Notes: a model not told the origin generated them from the sequence alone. Positions 1 to 11,650 are shown, counted from the first letter of the stretch. The stretch: DNA of 64,000 bases from Leptobrachium leishanense (GCA_009667805.1 CM019063.1:356443307-356507306), one strand, 5' to 3'. Translations and numbers: made by a program.

Positions 1-504
1 AATGTTCGAATTCGAACTCGAACTCAATACAAGTCAATGGGACTCAAAATTCGATTTTTAGAGTGCCCTCCAAGAGGGCATATATGCTAGATATTTGCCA
101 TAAAAGGTGTATGGGGGTCCGGGTAGTGCCCTGGGGGACAGGAAACAAGGACAAAAAGTAAAAAAAAAGGTTTTTAAAGGGACAGTGAGTTCTCCATGAA
201 ATAAGTTTTAAAAATAAAAACGAAAAATTCCTTCAAATATCGTGCCTAGGAGGTCCCCATAAGCTGCCCGTGAAGTGGTGGATTTCTAGGATGTATAGAA
301 ACATTTAAAAACAAAAAAATGACGTTTCAAATGACGGTAAATGCTTTTCCTTTAATCTATTCATAAACAACTGCTTAGGGCGGCAGCCTGTATGAAGAGA
401 CATTTTAGGACGCGCAGAAAAAGTTTAGTGATTTTTTTGGATAAATTATGGTGAAACTTATGCAGGCTTTGAATGAAAGTAACAATAGGTGCTTTAAAAT
501 TTGG

Positions 505-1495
505 CCTTTAGCGTCGGCAACAGTGCCGTCACACAGTAACCCCTCTGAGGATATGAATCTGGTACAGGCGTCAGTGGCAGTGCACCCAAATATTGTGCCT
601 TTGGTGCCAGGCCAGCAAGTGCCATCATACAGTAACCCCTCTGTGGTATTGTGGAAGAGTGCAGGGGTGGACCAAGCGGTCCTATATTAAAAAGATATGA
701 ATCTGGTAAAGGCGTCAGTGCACCCAGATATTGTCCTTTTGGTGCCAGGCCAGCAAGGGCATTCATACAGTAACCCCCATGTAGTATTGTGGAAGAGTGC
801 AGGGGTGGACCATGCGGTCCTATATTAAAAAGATATGAATCTGGTAAAGGCGTCAGTGCACCCAGATATTGTGCTTTTGGTGCCAGGCCAGCAAGTGCAT
901 TCATACAGTAACCCCTCTGTGGTATTGTGGAAGAGTGCAAGGGTGGACCATGCGGTCCTATATTAAAAAGATATGAATCTGGTAAAGGCGTCAGTGCCCC
1001 CAGATATTGTGCTTTTGGTGCCAGGCCTGCAAGTGCCATCATACAGTAATCCCTCTGTGGTATTGTGGAAGAGTGCAGGGGTGGACCATGCGGTCCTATA
1101 TTAAAAAGATATGAATCTGGTAAAGGCGTCAGTGCACCCAGATATTGTGCTTTTGGTGCCAGGCCAGCAAGTGCATTCATACAGTAACCCCTCTGTAGTA
1201 TTGTGGAAGAGTGCAGGGGTGGACCATGTGGTCCTATATTAAAAAGATATGAATCTGGTAAAGGCGTCAATGCACCCAGATATTGTGCTTTTGGTGCCAG
1301 GCCAGCAAGTGCATTCAAACAGTTAACCCTCTGTGGTATTGTGGAAGAGTGCAGGGGTGGACCATGCGGTCCTATATTAAAAAGATATGAATCTGGTAAA
1401 AGCGTCAGTGCAGCCAAATATTGTGCCTTTCATGGCAGCAAGTGCCTTCACACCGTAACCCTTTTGTGGTATTGTGGAATAGTTCAGTGCTGGAG
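505..1495 (-). repeat. 138-bp minisatellite in the 3' UTR of hAT copy A
   Basis: About seven units with an exact 138-bp spacing; the string GATATGAATCTGG recurs at about 694, 832, 970, 1108, 1246 and 1384. The same unit appears behind the transposase in copies B, F and E. Because 138 is a multiple of three, a 307-codon open frame runs through the array on the minus strand as a 46-residue repeat. It has no known domain, and I regard it as a by-product of the period. Confidence 0.95.
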
Positions 1496-1524
1496 GTTTT
1501 GTGAATGCAGAAGACATCCCCGAT

Positions 1525-2196
1525 CTATTCCGATATGTCAGCATCAGGGGATTGATAGCTGCTGATCCAGGACTGATTCATTTTTATAAATGTCAGCCGG
1601 TCTACAGAGTCGGTGGACAGACACACTCTTTTGTCTGTGACAAAACCTCCAGCGGCACTGAATGTCCTTTCAGAAAGCACGCTATATGAAGGGCAGCCTA
1701 GTAGCTGCATAGCATATTGGCTAAATTCTGGCCAGTGATCTAATCTCAACACCCAGTGAGCCAGTGGATCATCTGCTGGAAATGTATCCAGGTCTGCCCT
1801 TGCCCCTAGGTAGTCCTGCACTATATGGTGAAGACGCTGGCAATGGGTGCCTACATTTGACGTCCCTGGGCGTCGTGGACTAAGAAAATTTAAAAGGGCA
1901 TCAGTCAAGCGGCCCCGGACTTCACCACTATTCCTCTGATCATCCGCAGCCTCAGAAGCACCTGTGTCATCACTTGGTAACCTACCAGTGCCTGGAAAGG
2001 TGTTACACAAGTTTCGCTTTAGAGCGTCCTCAAGTTTTTCATCCTGTGCTCCCTCTGTGCGGGCAGGATGAGCTCTACAACTTTACCCTTGTATCGTGGA
2101 TCAAGAAGGCTTGCCAACCAGTAATGATCCCTGTCCTTGATAGCACGAATCCTGGGGTCCTTTACCAGGCTTTGCATAATAAGGGAGCCAAAAGAC
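1525..2196 (-). pseudogene. hAT transposase C-terminal fragment (copy A)
   Basis: This encodes the last ~220 residues of the hAT transposase: the end of the RNase-H-like region (motif LLDPRYKGK) followed by the hAT C-terminal dimerisation domain, with the typical L-x-R-L-D-H-W-P-E-F and S-E-R-T-F-S-A-A-G motifs. The reading frame is broken near 2027, where this copy has five A residues after GGATG while copy E has six, giving a 1-base frameshift. The upstream side stops at about 2190 at the A/B junction, so the BED finger and most of the catalytic core are absent. It cannot make a functional transposase. Confidence 0.88.
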
Positions 2197-2389
2197 GGTA
2201 AATGGTTTTCCTTTAATCTATTCATAAACAACTGCTTGGGGCAGCAGTCTGTATGAAAAGGAGACATTTTCGGACACGCAGAAAAAGTTGTGATTTTTTG
2301 GCTAAATTATTGTGAAACTTATGCAGGCTTTGGATGAAAGTAACAAAAGGTGCTTTAAAATTGGGCCTTTAGCGTCGGCAACAGTGCCG

Positions 2390-2660
2390 TCACACCATAA
2401 CCCCTCTGAGGATATGAATCTGGTACAGGCGTCAGTGGCAGTGCAGCCAGATATTGTGCTTTTGGTGCCAGGCCAGCAAGTGCATTCATAAAGTAACCCA
2501 TCTGTGGTATTGTGGAGGAATGCAGGGGTGGACCATGTGGTCCTATATTAAAAAGATATGAATCTGGTAAAGGCGTCAGTGCACCCAGATATTGTGCCTT
2601 TCATGGCAGCAAGTACCTTCACACCATAACACTTTTGTGGTATTGTGGAAGAGTTCAGTG
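2390..2660 (-). repeat. Short run of the 138-bp minisatellite (copy B)
   Basis: About two units homologous to the array at 505-1495, in the same position just downstream of the transposase stop codon. The lower unit number accounts for most of the length difference between the duplicated A and B segments (about 1.85 kb against 1.16 kb). Confidence 0.9.
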
Positions 2661-2695
2661 CTGGAGGTTTTGTGAATGCAGAAGACATCCTCGAT

Positions 2696-5600
2696 CTATT
2701 CCGTTACGTCAGCATCAGGGGATTGATAGTTGCTGATCCAGGACTGTTTCATTTTTATAAATGTCAGCCGGTCTACAGAGTCAGTGGACAGACGCACTCT
2801 TTTGTCTGTGACAAAAACTCCAGGGGCACGGAACGTCCTTTCGGAAAGCACGCTAGATGAAGGGCAACCTAGTAGCTGCATAGCATATTGGCTAAATTCT
2901 GGCCAGTGATCCAATCTCAACACCCAGTAATCCAGTGGATCATCTGCTGGAAATGTATCCAGGTCTGCCCTTGCCCCTAGGTAGTCCTGCACCATATGGT
3001 GAAGATGCTGGCAATGGGTGCCTACATTTGACGTCCCTGGGTGTCGTGGACAAAAAAAAAAAAAAATTAAAATGCATCAGTCAAGCAGCCCTGGCCTTCA
3101 CCACTATTCCTCTGATCATCCACAGCCTCTGAAGCACGGGTGTCATCACTTGGTAACCTACCAGTGCCTGAAAAGGTGTTAGACACTCTAAGCGACACTT
3201 GTGTAAGTTTTTTTCATCCTGTGCTCCCTCTGTGCGGGCAGGATGAGCTCTGCAACTTTACCCTTGTATCGTGGATCAAGAAGGGTTGCCAACCAGTAAT
3301 GATCCCTCTCCTTGATAGCACAAATCCTGGGGTCCTTTAGCAGGCTTTGCATCATTAGGGAGCCCATGCAGCATAGGTTGGAGGTGGCATTAGCTTCCGA
3401 GTCTTCCTGGTCAATGAGGATGACTGTATTGTGCACTTCCTCCTCCCAGCCACGTACTAGTCCTTGTGTTTCTGGGCACACGAAACCCTCCCTTGAGGAA
3501 TCTCCACCATCAATGCCCCCACTATTTAAATATTCCTCCTCCTCATCATCCTCCTCCTGTCTGATCTGAGGAGGACCTGCTGGAATGCTGTCTGCGGAAA
3601 GACTGGTGCCTTCAGAGCTAGGGAAGGCCTCCTCTTCCTTCCACTGCTCTGCCTCTAGAGCCACAGCTATAATTCCCCGCAGAGTGTGCTCCAGCAGGAA
3701 CACTAAAGGAATTGTGTCACTGATGCATGCACTGTCTCTGCTCACCATCCTCGTTGCCTCCTCAAATGGTGACAGTACAGTGCATGCATCCTTGATCATC
3801 AGCCACTGTGGGGTGGAAATAAACCAAGTTGAACCTGTCCTTGTGCCATACTCATGCAGGTACTCGTTGATGGCCCTCTGCTGCTTGTGCAGATGCTGCA
3901 GCATTGCTAATGTCGAGTTCCACCTGGTGGGCATGTCACAGATCAGACTGTTTGTGGGAAGGTGGAATTCTCTTTGAATTTCTGCCAGGCGAACGCTTGC
4001 TGGGAATGACCGTCTGAAGTGGCTGCAGACTTTTCTGGCCTGGCTGAGAAGCTCTGCCAGCCCTGGATACTTGGTTAGGAAACGCTGTACCACTAGATTT
4101 AGGACGTGTGCTAGGCATGGTACATGCGTCAATTTACCCTTGCGTAGGGTGGAGAGAAGGTTGCTGCCATTATCACAGATGACCATTCCCAGGAGAAGCT
4201 GGCGTGGTGTTAACCATCTCTGCACCTGCCCCTGCAGAGCTGACAGAATTTCTGGCCCGGTGTGGCTCCTGTCCCCTAAACAAACCAGCTCAAGCACAGT
4301 ATGGCTTCTTTTTGCTTGAGCCATTGCGTAGCCCCTGTCAGGCGTTGGTTTAACTGCCATTTCGCCAGAGACACGGAGGAGGAGGAGGAGGAGGAGGAGG
4401 AGGAAGAGGGAGAGGTGGTGGTGTAGCAGACAGACCTCATACAAGCAGCTTTCTGGAGGCGTGGTGGATGAACAAGCTCCAGCACAGAGCCCCATCTTGG
4501 ATTCCTCCCAGCTGCAATCAGAGTTACCCAGTGTGCGGGGAAGGAAATGTAACGACCCTGTCCATGCTTGCTGGACCACTTGTCTAAAGTCACATGCACC
4601 TTGCTGCTGACTGCCTTTCCAATGACTCGATAACATTGTCTTCCACATGCTGGTATAGTGCTGGAATGGCCTTCCGTGAAAAGTAATGGCGTTTTGGAAC
4701 ATGCCACTGTGGTACAGCACATTCAGCAAATTCACGGAAGGGAGCAGAGTCCACCAGCTGGTAAGGCAGCAGCTGCAATGCGAGTAATTTTGCTAAGCTG
4801 GCATTTAGACGCTGTGCTTGGGGATGGTTGGGACTATTTTATTCTTACGCTGCAGCAGCTCGGGCAACGTAATCTGACTGCGTAAATCTTCAGCTGATGG
4901 GATGCTGTCACATTGAGGAAGGAGCTGGTACATCCATTACTGTAGCATCATCCCTGTCAGTGGAGGTTGTAGGCAATGACATGGCAGGACATACAGTGGG
5001 GGTAGAGACAGATGAGGAGGACCTACGCAAAGTTTTGCACCAGTGGGATGTGTGGCAGGTGGTCATATGTTGTCTCAAGCACGTGGTACCCAAGCGTCCG
5101 GTGTCTTTCCCACGCTTGAGCCTCATCTGACATAGATTACGAATAGCAACGGTGGGGTCTGCTGCACATTTCTTAAAGAACTCTCAGACAGCAGAGTTCC
5201 TGGATGTGTGCTTTGAGACAACAGCGCTCTGCATCTGATGCCTTGCACTGGCTAGTCATAGAGGACATAGTTGGTCATAGAGGATATTGTGCCTCGTGTT
5301 TGTTGTGCCTCCTCCTCCTCCTCACTTGACTCCTCTGTTTGATCAGGCACCCAGGTGGAGTCAGTGACCTCATCATCATTGTCATCATCACCCCCTATCT
5401 CCTCGTCACTGGAGCCAACTTGGCAGTATGCTGCAGCTGCTGGGGCAACATGAGTGCCAGTTATTTGTGGGTCATCACTGGCACCCCCTTCCTCTAGGTT
5501 GATTATACTCCCTTCCTCAACCTCAGAGATTGAATCAGAGCACTGTAGTTGCTTCGCATCCTCAAGCAGCATGTCACTGTCATTGTAGTCAAACAATTCA

Positions 5601-5950
5601 GCTGACTCCTCCTTGTGTGATAGTGAGGCTAAGGCAGGAGTAGCTGTGGACATGGATGCTGCATTAGATGTTTTGGCAGCTGAGGTGGAATGTAAAGCAC
5701 TACAAGCCTGGCTGGCAGAGGACTCGGAGGATGAGGATGCCCTGGTTAGCCAATCCACCAAATCCTCTGTATGTTGCTGCTGCTTAAGATGGCCAGCACC
5801 AGTTAAAAAGGACAAGCGTGCCCCTGCAGAGGATGCACCACGTCCACCACGTCCACCATGACCAGAGACACAACCTCCCGACACAGAGGCTGCATGCCCT
5901 CTTATCTGTGTCTGGGAGCGTCTTCCTGTCCTTTTTGGTCTTTCTGACAT
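2696..5950 (-). pseudogene. hAT transposase with BED zinc finger (copy B), broken
   Basis: The start MSERPKRTGRRSQ lies at 5950 and the stop at 2696. The order is: a basic then Ser/Glu-rich acidic N-terminus (about 5250-5950), a BED-type zinc finger around 5060-5200 (Cys-x2-Cys, then His-x4-His in HMTTCH), a hAT catalytic region (WSSKHGQGRY at about 4570; CDNGSN at about 4180), an acidic Glu-rich insertion, and the C-terminal dimerisation domain (2696-2995). Frame breaks lie near 4610, near 4390 in a poly-Ser tract coded by a GAG/CTC repeat, and near 3050-3200 beside a run of A. Family knowledge: BED-hAT transposases bind the element ends and catalyse cut-and-paste transposition in the nucleus. 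It is close in layout to vertebrate ZBED proteins, but multicopy status argues against a domesticated gene. Confidence 0.88.
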
Positions 5951-6079
5951 GGTGAGTGATATATAGATTAAATATATACAGAACTCTGATTCTACTCTGG
6001 TATAAAGATTAAAGATTTCCAGAAATCTGCTAGAAGTACAGTATGTGGGGCCCCCTGATAGCTGGCAGTGAGAAGACAC

Positions 6080-7560
6080 GGATTACAAGTCTCAGAAACC
6101 TCCTATAAATCAGTGAGACCCCCTGATGGGTGGCAGTGACAATACACAAATTACAATTCGCAGAAATCTACCACAAATCAGTGAGACCCCTTGATAGGAC
6201 CCCCTGATAGCTGGCAACAGTGACAAGACACAGATTACAACTCGCAGAAATCTGATAGAAGTATGTGGGACCCCCTGATAGCTGGCAGTGAGAAGACACA
6301 GATTACAAGTCTCAGAAACCTCCTATAAATCAGTGAGACCCCCTGATGGGTGGCAGCCAGTGAGAACACACAGATTATAACAATTCCCAAATATTTTGTA
6401 TAAATTACTGACCCCCAAAATACTGGGTGGCAGTGACAAGACACAGATTACCTCAATTCCCAAATATTTTGTAGAAATTACTGACCCCCAAAATACTGGG
6501 TGGCCGTGACAAGACACAGATTACCTCAATTCCCAAATATTTTGTAGAAATTACTGACCCCCCAAAATACTGGGTGGCAGTGACAAGACAGATTACCTCA
6601 ATTCCCAAATATTTTGTAGAAATTACTGACCCCCCAAAATACTGGGTGGCAGCCAGTGAGAACACACAGATTAGAACAATTCCCAAATATTTTGTAGAAA
6701 TTACTGACCCCCCAAAATTCTGGGTGACAGTGACAAGATACAGATCACCTCAGTTTACCTCAATTCCCAAATATTTTGTAGAAATTACTGGGCCCCCAAA
6801 ATTCTGCTTGGCAGTGACAAGACACAGATTACCTCAATTCCCAAATATTTTGTAGAAATTACTGAGCCCCCAAAATTCTGGCTGGCAGTGCCAAGACACA
6901 GATTACCTCAGATTACCTAAATTCACAAACATTTTGTAGAAATTACTGCGCCCCAAAATTCTGCAAGGCAGATTACCTCTGATTACCTCAATTCACAAAT
7001 ATTTTGTAGAAATTACTTTACTGAGCCCCCAAAATTCTGCGTGGCAGTGACAAGACACAGATTACCTCTGATTACCTCAATTCACAAATATTTTGTAGAA
7101 ATTACTGAGCCCAAAAATTCTGCGTGGCAGATTACCTCTGATTACCTCAATTCACAAATATTTTGTAGAAATTACTTTACTGAGCCCCCAAAATTCTGCG
7201 TGGCAGTGACAAGACACAGATTACCTCTGATTACCTCAATTCACAAATATTTTGTAGAAATTACTGAGCCCCCAAAATTCTGCGTGGCAGTGACAAGACA
7301 CAGATTACCTCTGATTACCTCAATTCACAAATATTTTGTAGAAATTACTGAGCCCCCAAAATTCTGCGTGGCAGATTACCTCTGATTACCTCAATTCACA
7401 AATATTTTGTAGAAAATACTTTACCGAGCCCCTAAAATTCTGCGTGGCAGTGACAAGACACAGATTACCTCTGTTTACCTCAATTCACAAATATTTCGTA
7501 GAAATTACTGAGCCCCCAAAATAGTTGCTGGGAGTGAGAACACAAAGATTACAACAATTC
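6080..7560 (-). repeat. Leader minisatellite of hAT copy B (~70-110 bp period)
   Basis: Roughly twenty units carrying CAGTGACAAGACACAGATTAC and AAATATTTTGTAGAAATTACT, between the promoter and the transposase start. Spacing is about 73 bp around 6.4-6.6 kb and becomes irregular further on through internal duplications of GATTACCTCTGATTACCTCA. The units are diverged relatives of the leader repeats in copies C, D and E (shared core CAGTGA-AAG-CACAGATTAC). Confidence 0.92.
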
Positions 7561-7684
7561 CCAGATATTTGGTAGAAATGAGACCCCCCCAGTAGATGAG
7601 ACCCCCCAGTAGCTGGTGGCAGACTGGTAGTAAGAACACACACTAACACAAGATCAATCTCCTCTCAAATCTCCTCTCAAACAC

Positions 7685-7750
7685 GTGCAGAAGCGCTGTG
7701 TGAAGCCTTATATAGTGTGCTGCGGGATTTAGCTCTGTGAGCCCATGATT
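7685..7750 (-). promoter_or_regulatory. Conserved hAT promoter, TATA box (copy B)
   Basis: On the minus strand the sequence CACACTATATAAGGCTTC (TATA at 7706-7714) is preceded by an ATTGGG/CCCAAT-type box (7750-7756) and GAGCTAAATCCCGCAG. The same block, with the same spacing, occurs upstream of the leader arrays in copy C (13661) and copy E (56201). Conservation across three otherwise diverged copies marks it as the likely transposase promoter; the start site is not mapped. Confidence 0.75.
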
Positions 7751-7904
7751 GGGCAAAATTTGAAGAATTTTTGAAGAAAATTTGAAGAAATCTTTAATTT
7801 ATGATGAAAAATCAATACCTCAGATGGATTTGGCACCCATGCACATTATAAATAGTATAGGACAAGATTTTACATGCACTGCTGCAGCATGTGTGTAAAA
7901 GAGG

Positions 7905-8671
7905 TACTTTCGTGGTCAGGGCCAGCTGAAGGCATTGTACTGCCTAGGTCCAAGGATGAAACGCTGCCCCCCTCTGACACTCACGCATTTCTAAGAGCTC
8001 CACAATAATAAAACTTACAGTAATGCGTGCTGTGTACAGAGCTCCAAAGCAATAAATCTCACAGGAATGTGCACTGTGTGTGTATCAGTGTATCACAGAG
8101 CTCAACAGGACTATTAGGCTGGGGTCAGACTAACGCATTTTTAACATGCGTTTAGGCTCACTTAATCACGGCCGCAGTAACAGCAAATGACGGGCAATGA
8201 CGGCCAATATACGAAGTACGGCCGCACGAAAGTCCGGCCGCGCAACGTAAGTGGAAAATGAACGCATTTTTTCAAGAACCGCTAGTACTGACGTACAGAG
8301 TGCGCTGTGGCGGCATAGCGGCGTGTGTGCGTGAGTAGGAGATGTCAGACGCTGCTAATGTCCAGTCTACATAACGTCCAGACGCAAAAAGTGTTTTATT
8401 GACGATCCGTAAAAAAATCACGCACGAAAATTCTCGTCATCTGACCGTTTTCACGCATTCCGTGAAAAAATACGTCAATGCGTTCGGACGCACTTTTTGA
8501 CTGTCGCTGCGAATAATGCGTTCGTTTGACCCTAGCCTAACTCACAGTAATGTGAGCTATGTATGAGTATTGTCACAAAGCTCCAGAGCAATAAAACTCA
8601 CAGGGTCATATTACATTCTTCCCTCGAAAATGGGGAAAACCTGCACCTTGAAATTCCGGAGCAGGCGCTAC
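7905..8671. repeat. Unclassified repeat with AATAAA-containing ~75-bp units
   Basis: Outside the Harbinger MITE this stretch has three or four diverged units of the form AGCTCCA-AGCAATAAA-CTCACAG-AATGTG (around 7995, 8040, 8095 and 8575). The left side begins with CAGGGCCAGCTGAAGGCA, which resembles a hAT-type terminus. The right side is cut by the piggyBac-like element at 8672. No coding sequence is seen. 7560-7905 holds the promoter above and otherwise nothing I recognise. Confidence 0.5.
8117..8537. mobile_element. PIF/Harbinger-like MITE, copy 1
   Basis: A 421-bp element bounded by inverted termini GGCTGGGGTCAGACTAACGC and the complement of GCGTTCGTTTGACCCTAGCC, with TTA on the left and TAA on the right. 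It is homologous along its length to 61137-61562, where the target duplication is a clean TTA. The interior is rich in CGGCCGCA-type CpG motifs and has no ORF. A 3-bp TWA duplication fits PIF/Harbinger; the superfamily is inferred from TSD and ends only. Confidence 0.75.
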
Positions 8672-9908
8672 TTAACCCCTTCACTGCTGAGGCATTTCAC
8701 CGCTGTGTGCTGAGCTCATTTTTACGGCTTTCGCTCATCATGTTTAAACGCGATTTGAAGCCACATTTTAATAAACGACCCAGACATATTATATATTGTT
8801 CTTTCCAGCAGACTCTGCAGATTCATAATATATCATTTTTATATGTATACGTCATGTCCTGCCTGTATATTATAGCAAAAAAATACAATAAAAATTGAAT
8901 TTTTAATCATCTGCTGTGTGTAAAGTGTTTTTTTTTCACATTTTATCACATGAGCGTTTGCGGTTATGTTTTCTATGGGGTGCGCTTGTACATTAATTTG
9001 AAATGGGGACTTGTTACATTTTGTGGGGGGAATTACGTGATTTTTAGCAAACGCACCCCATAGAAAAAAATCATTAGTGCAGCATCATTGTTCACATTAT
9101 AATTGAAATGTGAACAATATTGCTGCATTAATAAAAACAACACACAAAAAAAACATGTTTATTTTTAAATTTATTTATTATTATTATTTTTTATTATTTT
9201 TTTTACTTTGTACTTAGTCATGTTGGGTATCATGCGAAAGGCCATGCTCAGGCCTTTCAAATGACACCCTCCATGACCCCCTAGCTGCGGTTCTGGAGAT
9301 ATTGGGGTTCACAAGAACCCCCTATCTCCACCAGGGGATTTCCTTGGGAAATCCCCAGGCAGCTAGGGGTTCCTCGGCTATCTGACATCATCACTCTATG
9401 CGTGATGATGTCAGGCAGCGAGGGGAGACCCGGGGGTGGAGCCGCCATCCAAGATGGCGGCCCCCACCGGAGCTAGGCTGCACTTTGGCGCCGCAAGGCG
9501 CTGAAGTGCAACCCGGCGCTTGAGGGGTTAAAGTCAGGCACCGATTAAAAGGGGAGACTCTCCCCTTTTAAGCAGTGCCTGGCTTTTAGCGCTGCTCCTT
9601 CCCGATCAGGAGGGAGAGGGATCCGAACGGATCCTCCCCCCTCCCTTCCAGGCTATCTCCCGGCATTGCCGGGGGGTTGCCTGGAAATGACATCATCGTG
9701 CATGGCGCGATGACGTCATTTACGCCGGGAGGAGCTTGACTTCAGCGTCTGAGGACGCTGAAGTCAGAACGCCGCGGGACCCCGAACAGAGAGGTGAGTA
9801 TCTCTGCCGGGGGTCCCACACAGCTGATGACGTGTGGGGCACGTCCTCAGCATGTAACGTGCGTCAATGAGGACGTGTCCCACACGTCGTCAGCAGTGAA
9901 AGGGTTAA
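8672..9908. mobile_element. Non-autonomous piggyBac-like element with TTAA ends (1.24 kb)
   Basis: The left end TTAACCCCTTCACTGCTGA and the right end TCAGCAGTGAAAGGGTTAA are inverted repeats, each including TTAA, the hallmark target duplication of piggyBac-like elements. The left ~480 bp is homologous, in reverse, to the shorter copy at 62022-62607. The right part is GC-rich, contains a palindrome around CCATCCAAGATGG (about 9445) and a TCCCCTTTTAA hairpin (about 9550). No transposase is encoded, so it would depend on an enzyme supplied elsewhere. Confidence 0.8.
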
Positions 9909-10318
9909 GCACCATGCCACGGAACCAATCGCTACCATCAGTCATACTCGCAGTATTGCTTCCTCTCTGCCGTGAATATCCCTTCCTGCAATGTGTAAAA
10001 ATTTTAAAATGGGGAAAAGATAAGTGCAGATTGAACCTTTTTTTTCCTTCTGTTCGCAGGCAGTGGCACTATGTGCTTTTGCTTAGAAAACAAACAATGC
10101 CAATGAACTATCTCACCTTCTCATTTCCCATGCCAGGGCTGAATGTGTAGGTGATGGCACAATGTGTTATTACACATTGGTTCATCTAACACACTACCTG
10201 CCGAATCGATGCAAGGAGAGTGGGCATACTTTGGAACCATTCTTTACACCGCACAAGGTCAATTTAGGTGTCTTTAGACAGGTCAGACACCTGTCCAACA
10301 TACCAAATATGGCTATGT

Positions 10319-10450
10319 GGCAGTGGTATTGCTAATTTTATCTGTGACAAATGGTCAATGCTTATGAACAAAAACATTTTTTTTACTGCTTTTGCTTGAT
10401 ATTTTTTCACATTGTAATTTGTCACAGATAAAATTAGCAATACCACTGCC
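10319..10450. repeat. 34-bp perfect inverted repeat with 64-bp spacer
   Basis: The 34 bases at 10319-10352 are the exact reverse complement of 10417-10450 (arms begin GGCAGTGGTATTGCTAAT). It lies in 9909-10833, a stretch with no gene or other recognised element. A small foldback element or hairpin is possible. No TSD is evident. Confidence 0.8.
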
Positions 10451-10848
10451 ATTATGCGCCTTCTCATTTCCCACACCTGGAGGAAGTTCAGTGTTTTATA
10501 TATAGTCATATTCTTCATAAAATGCAATGCAGTAGAACACATGTGAAAAAACATATATTATCTTAAGAGATATTCAAAGAGAGCCAAATTGGCTACCAAA
10601 TTTCACCGAACGGTGAATTTCCCCCTATAATTCCTATGCAATTTTTTTAAAAAAAGAAAGAAAAAAGAGATAACAGTACAGTCAAACAAATACAAAGAAT
10701 ACAGCCCATGCAATTACAGAAATTACAAAGGACCAAATACAAAGAAAGAGTATACAGTGGGTAGAGGCAGTGCTGCATCTTGGCCTAGGCCGACAAGGCC
10801 TACGCCTGGGGCGGCAGTTTCCAGTGGGGTGGCAAAAACAGCAGCTAC

Positions 10849-11650
10849 AGATTTGCTCCCCATTTTTCGGACCAATGTTGGAGGTGTAACTCAGCGGCGG
10901 GAACTATGGGTCACATATGGTGGCACTGCCCTGCGGTGGGACCACTATGGGAAGGCGTCTCATCTTTAGTCACTGAGGCCCTTGGACAACAGATTGCATG
11001 TTCCCTGGAAGTACTGTTGTTAGGTATGGTCCGCCTCCCCTGTACACATCTCAAAATGCTGTTCATAATTGTCTCCACAACACTTTTGCTCCTTGCTCGC
11101 CATTGGAAACCCATTGAGGTACCGACACTTCGTCAGATCACCACATTGCTAGATCAATATCGCTCCTTTGATGCAAGGGTGACATCTTCGTGTGGCCTGA
11201 GACCCCCTAAGAGGGACTCTTGGGCGGTGTGGGACGTTCATAAACTATATAAGGCATGCGGGCTGTGAAAGACATATGGTTCAGTTATGGCAAGAGGTGT
11301 GGACCTCGACGGATGTCAACAGCCCGAGAGAAGGTTCTCAGATTACTAATGTCTACATCTGTAACCCTGGTGATTCCCCCCCCCCTGTTCTCTTTCCCTT
11401 CCTTTTCCCCTTTACAGTTTTAATCTCTTTAATTTGATCACTGACTGTAATTGCTCATATAAGGTAAACTCGCAATATTTTGGACACAAGCTCGGTCTGT
11501 TGCGCAACTTAAGGTCACTAAACGGATATTTTTTTTTTCCGCGTCCATGCAATGTAATGTATGTTCCCCCTAATATGTACAGGAGCGTTTATCCCCCTTT
11601 TCTTCTTTTGTACCCCATTTATATGTTTGAAAATCTTTAATAAAATAAAA
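10849..11650 (+). mobile_element. 5'-truncated L1-type LINE insertion with perfect 15-bp TSD
   Basis: The insertion lies between two copies of AAAAACAGCAGCTAC (10834-10848 and 11651-11665). It ends with an AATAAAATAAAA-type tail, carries the last part of ORF2 plus a 3' UTR, and is cut off at the 5' side, as expected for target-primed reverse transcription. The perfect TSD suggests a fairly recent insertion. Confidence 0.9.
10853..11268 (+). pseudogene. L1 ORF2 C-terminal fragment (CCHC-type Zn motif)
   Basis: The open frame gives [18 protein letters not shown] at about 10882-10935, the Cys-x2-Cys-x8-His-x4-Cys motif of the L1 ORF2p C-terminal domain, then about 110 residues to a stop at 11266-11268. 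Only this C-terminal segment is present; endonuclease and reverse transcriptase are missing through 5' truncation. The frame itself is undamaged, which agrees with a young insertion. Family knowledge: this domain is needed for L1 retrotransposition and binds nucleic acid. Confidence 0.85.

Larger units (their letters stand above)
1..2196 (-). mobile_element. hAT (BED/ZBED-like) transposon, copy A, 3' part
   Basis: This is the 3' part of a hAT element read on the minus strand; the window opens inside its CGAAC-rich subterminal zone. Bases 1-500 match the ends of copies F (52.75-53.25 kb) and E (63.5-64.0 kb) and the inserted element at 60.55 kb. Inward come the 138-bp minisatellite and the C-terminal transposase coding sequence. 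At about 2190-2196 the coding sequence breaks off and joins 3'-UTR sequence of copy B, homologous to about 345 of this copy, so A and B share a tandem partial-duplication junction. The true terminus lies outside the window. Confidence 0.85.
2197..7800 (-). mobile_element. hAT (BED/ZBED-like) transposon, copy B, nearly full length
   Basis: Minus-strand element with a 3' UTR (2197-2690, including a short minisatellite), broken transposase (2696-5950), repeat-rich leader (5951-7560) and TATA promoter (7685-7750). No TAGGGATGAGC terminus is visible near 7.75-8.1 kb, so the 5' end is truncated or diverged at about 7800. Its 3' end is shared with copy A through the junction at 2196. The gene order matches copies C, D and E, which supports the family reconstruction. 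Confidence 0.85.

Noticed and set aside
494..1417. 307-codon open frame on the minus strand
   Set aside because: It is a 46-residue repeat produced by the 138-bp minisatellite, a multiple of three; no domain and no independent coding signal.
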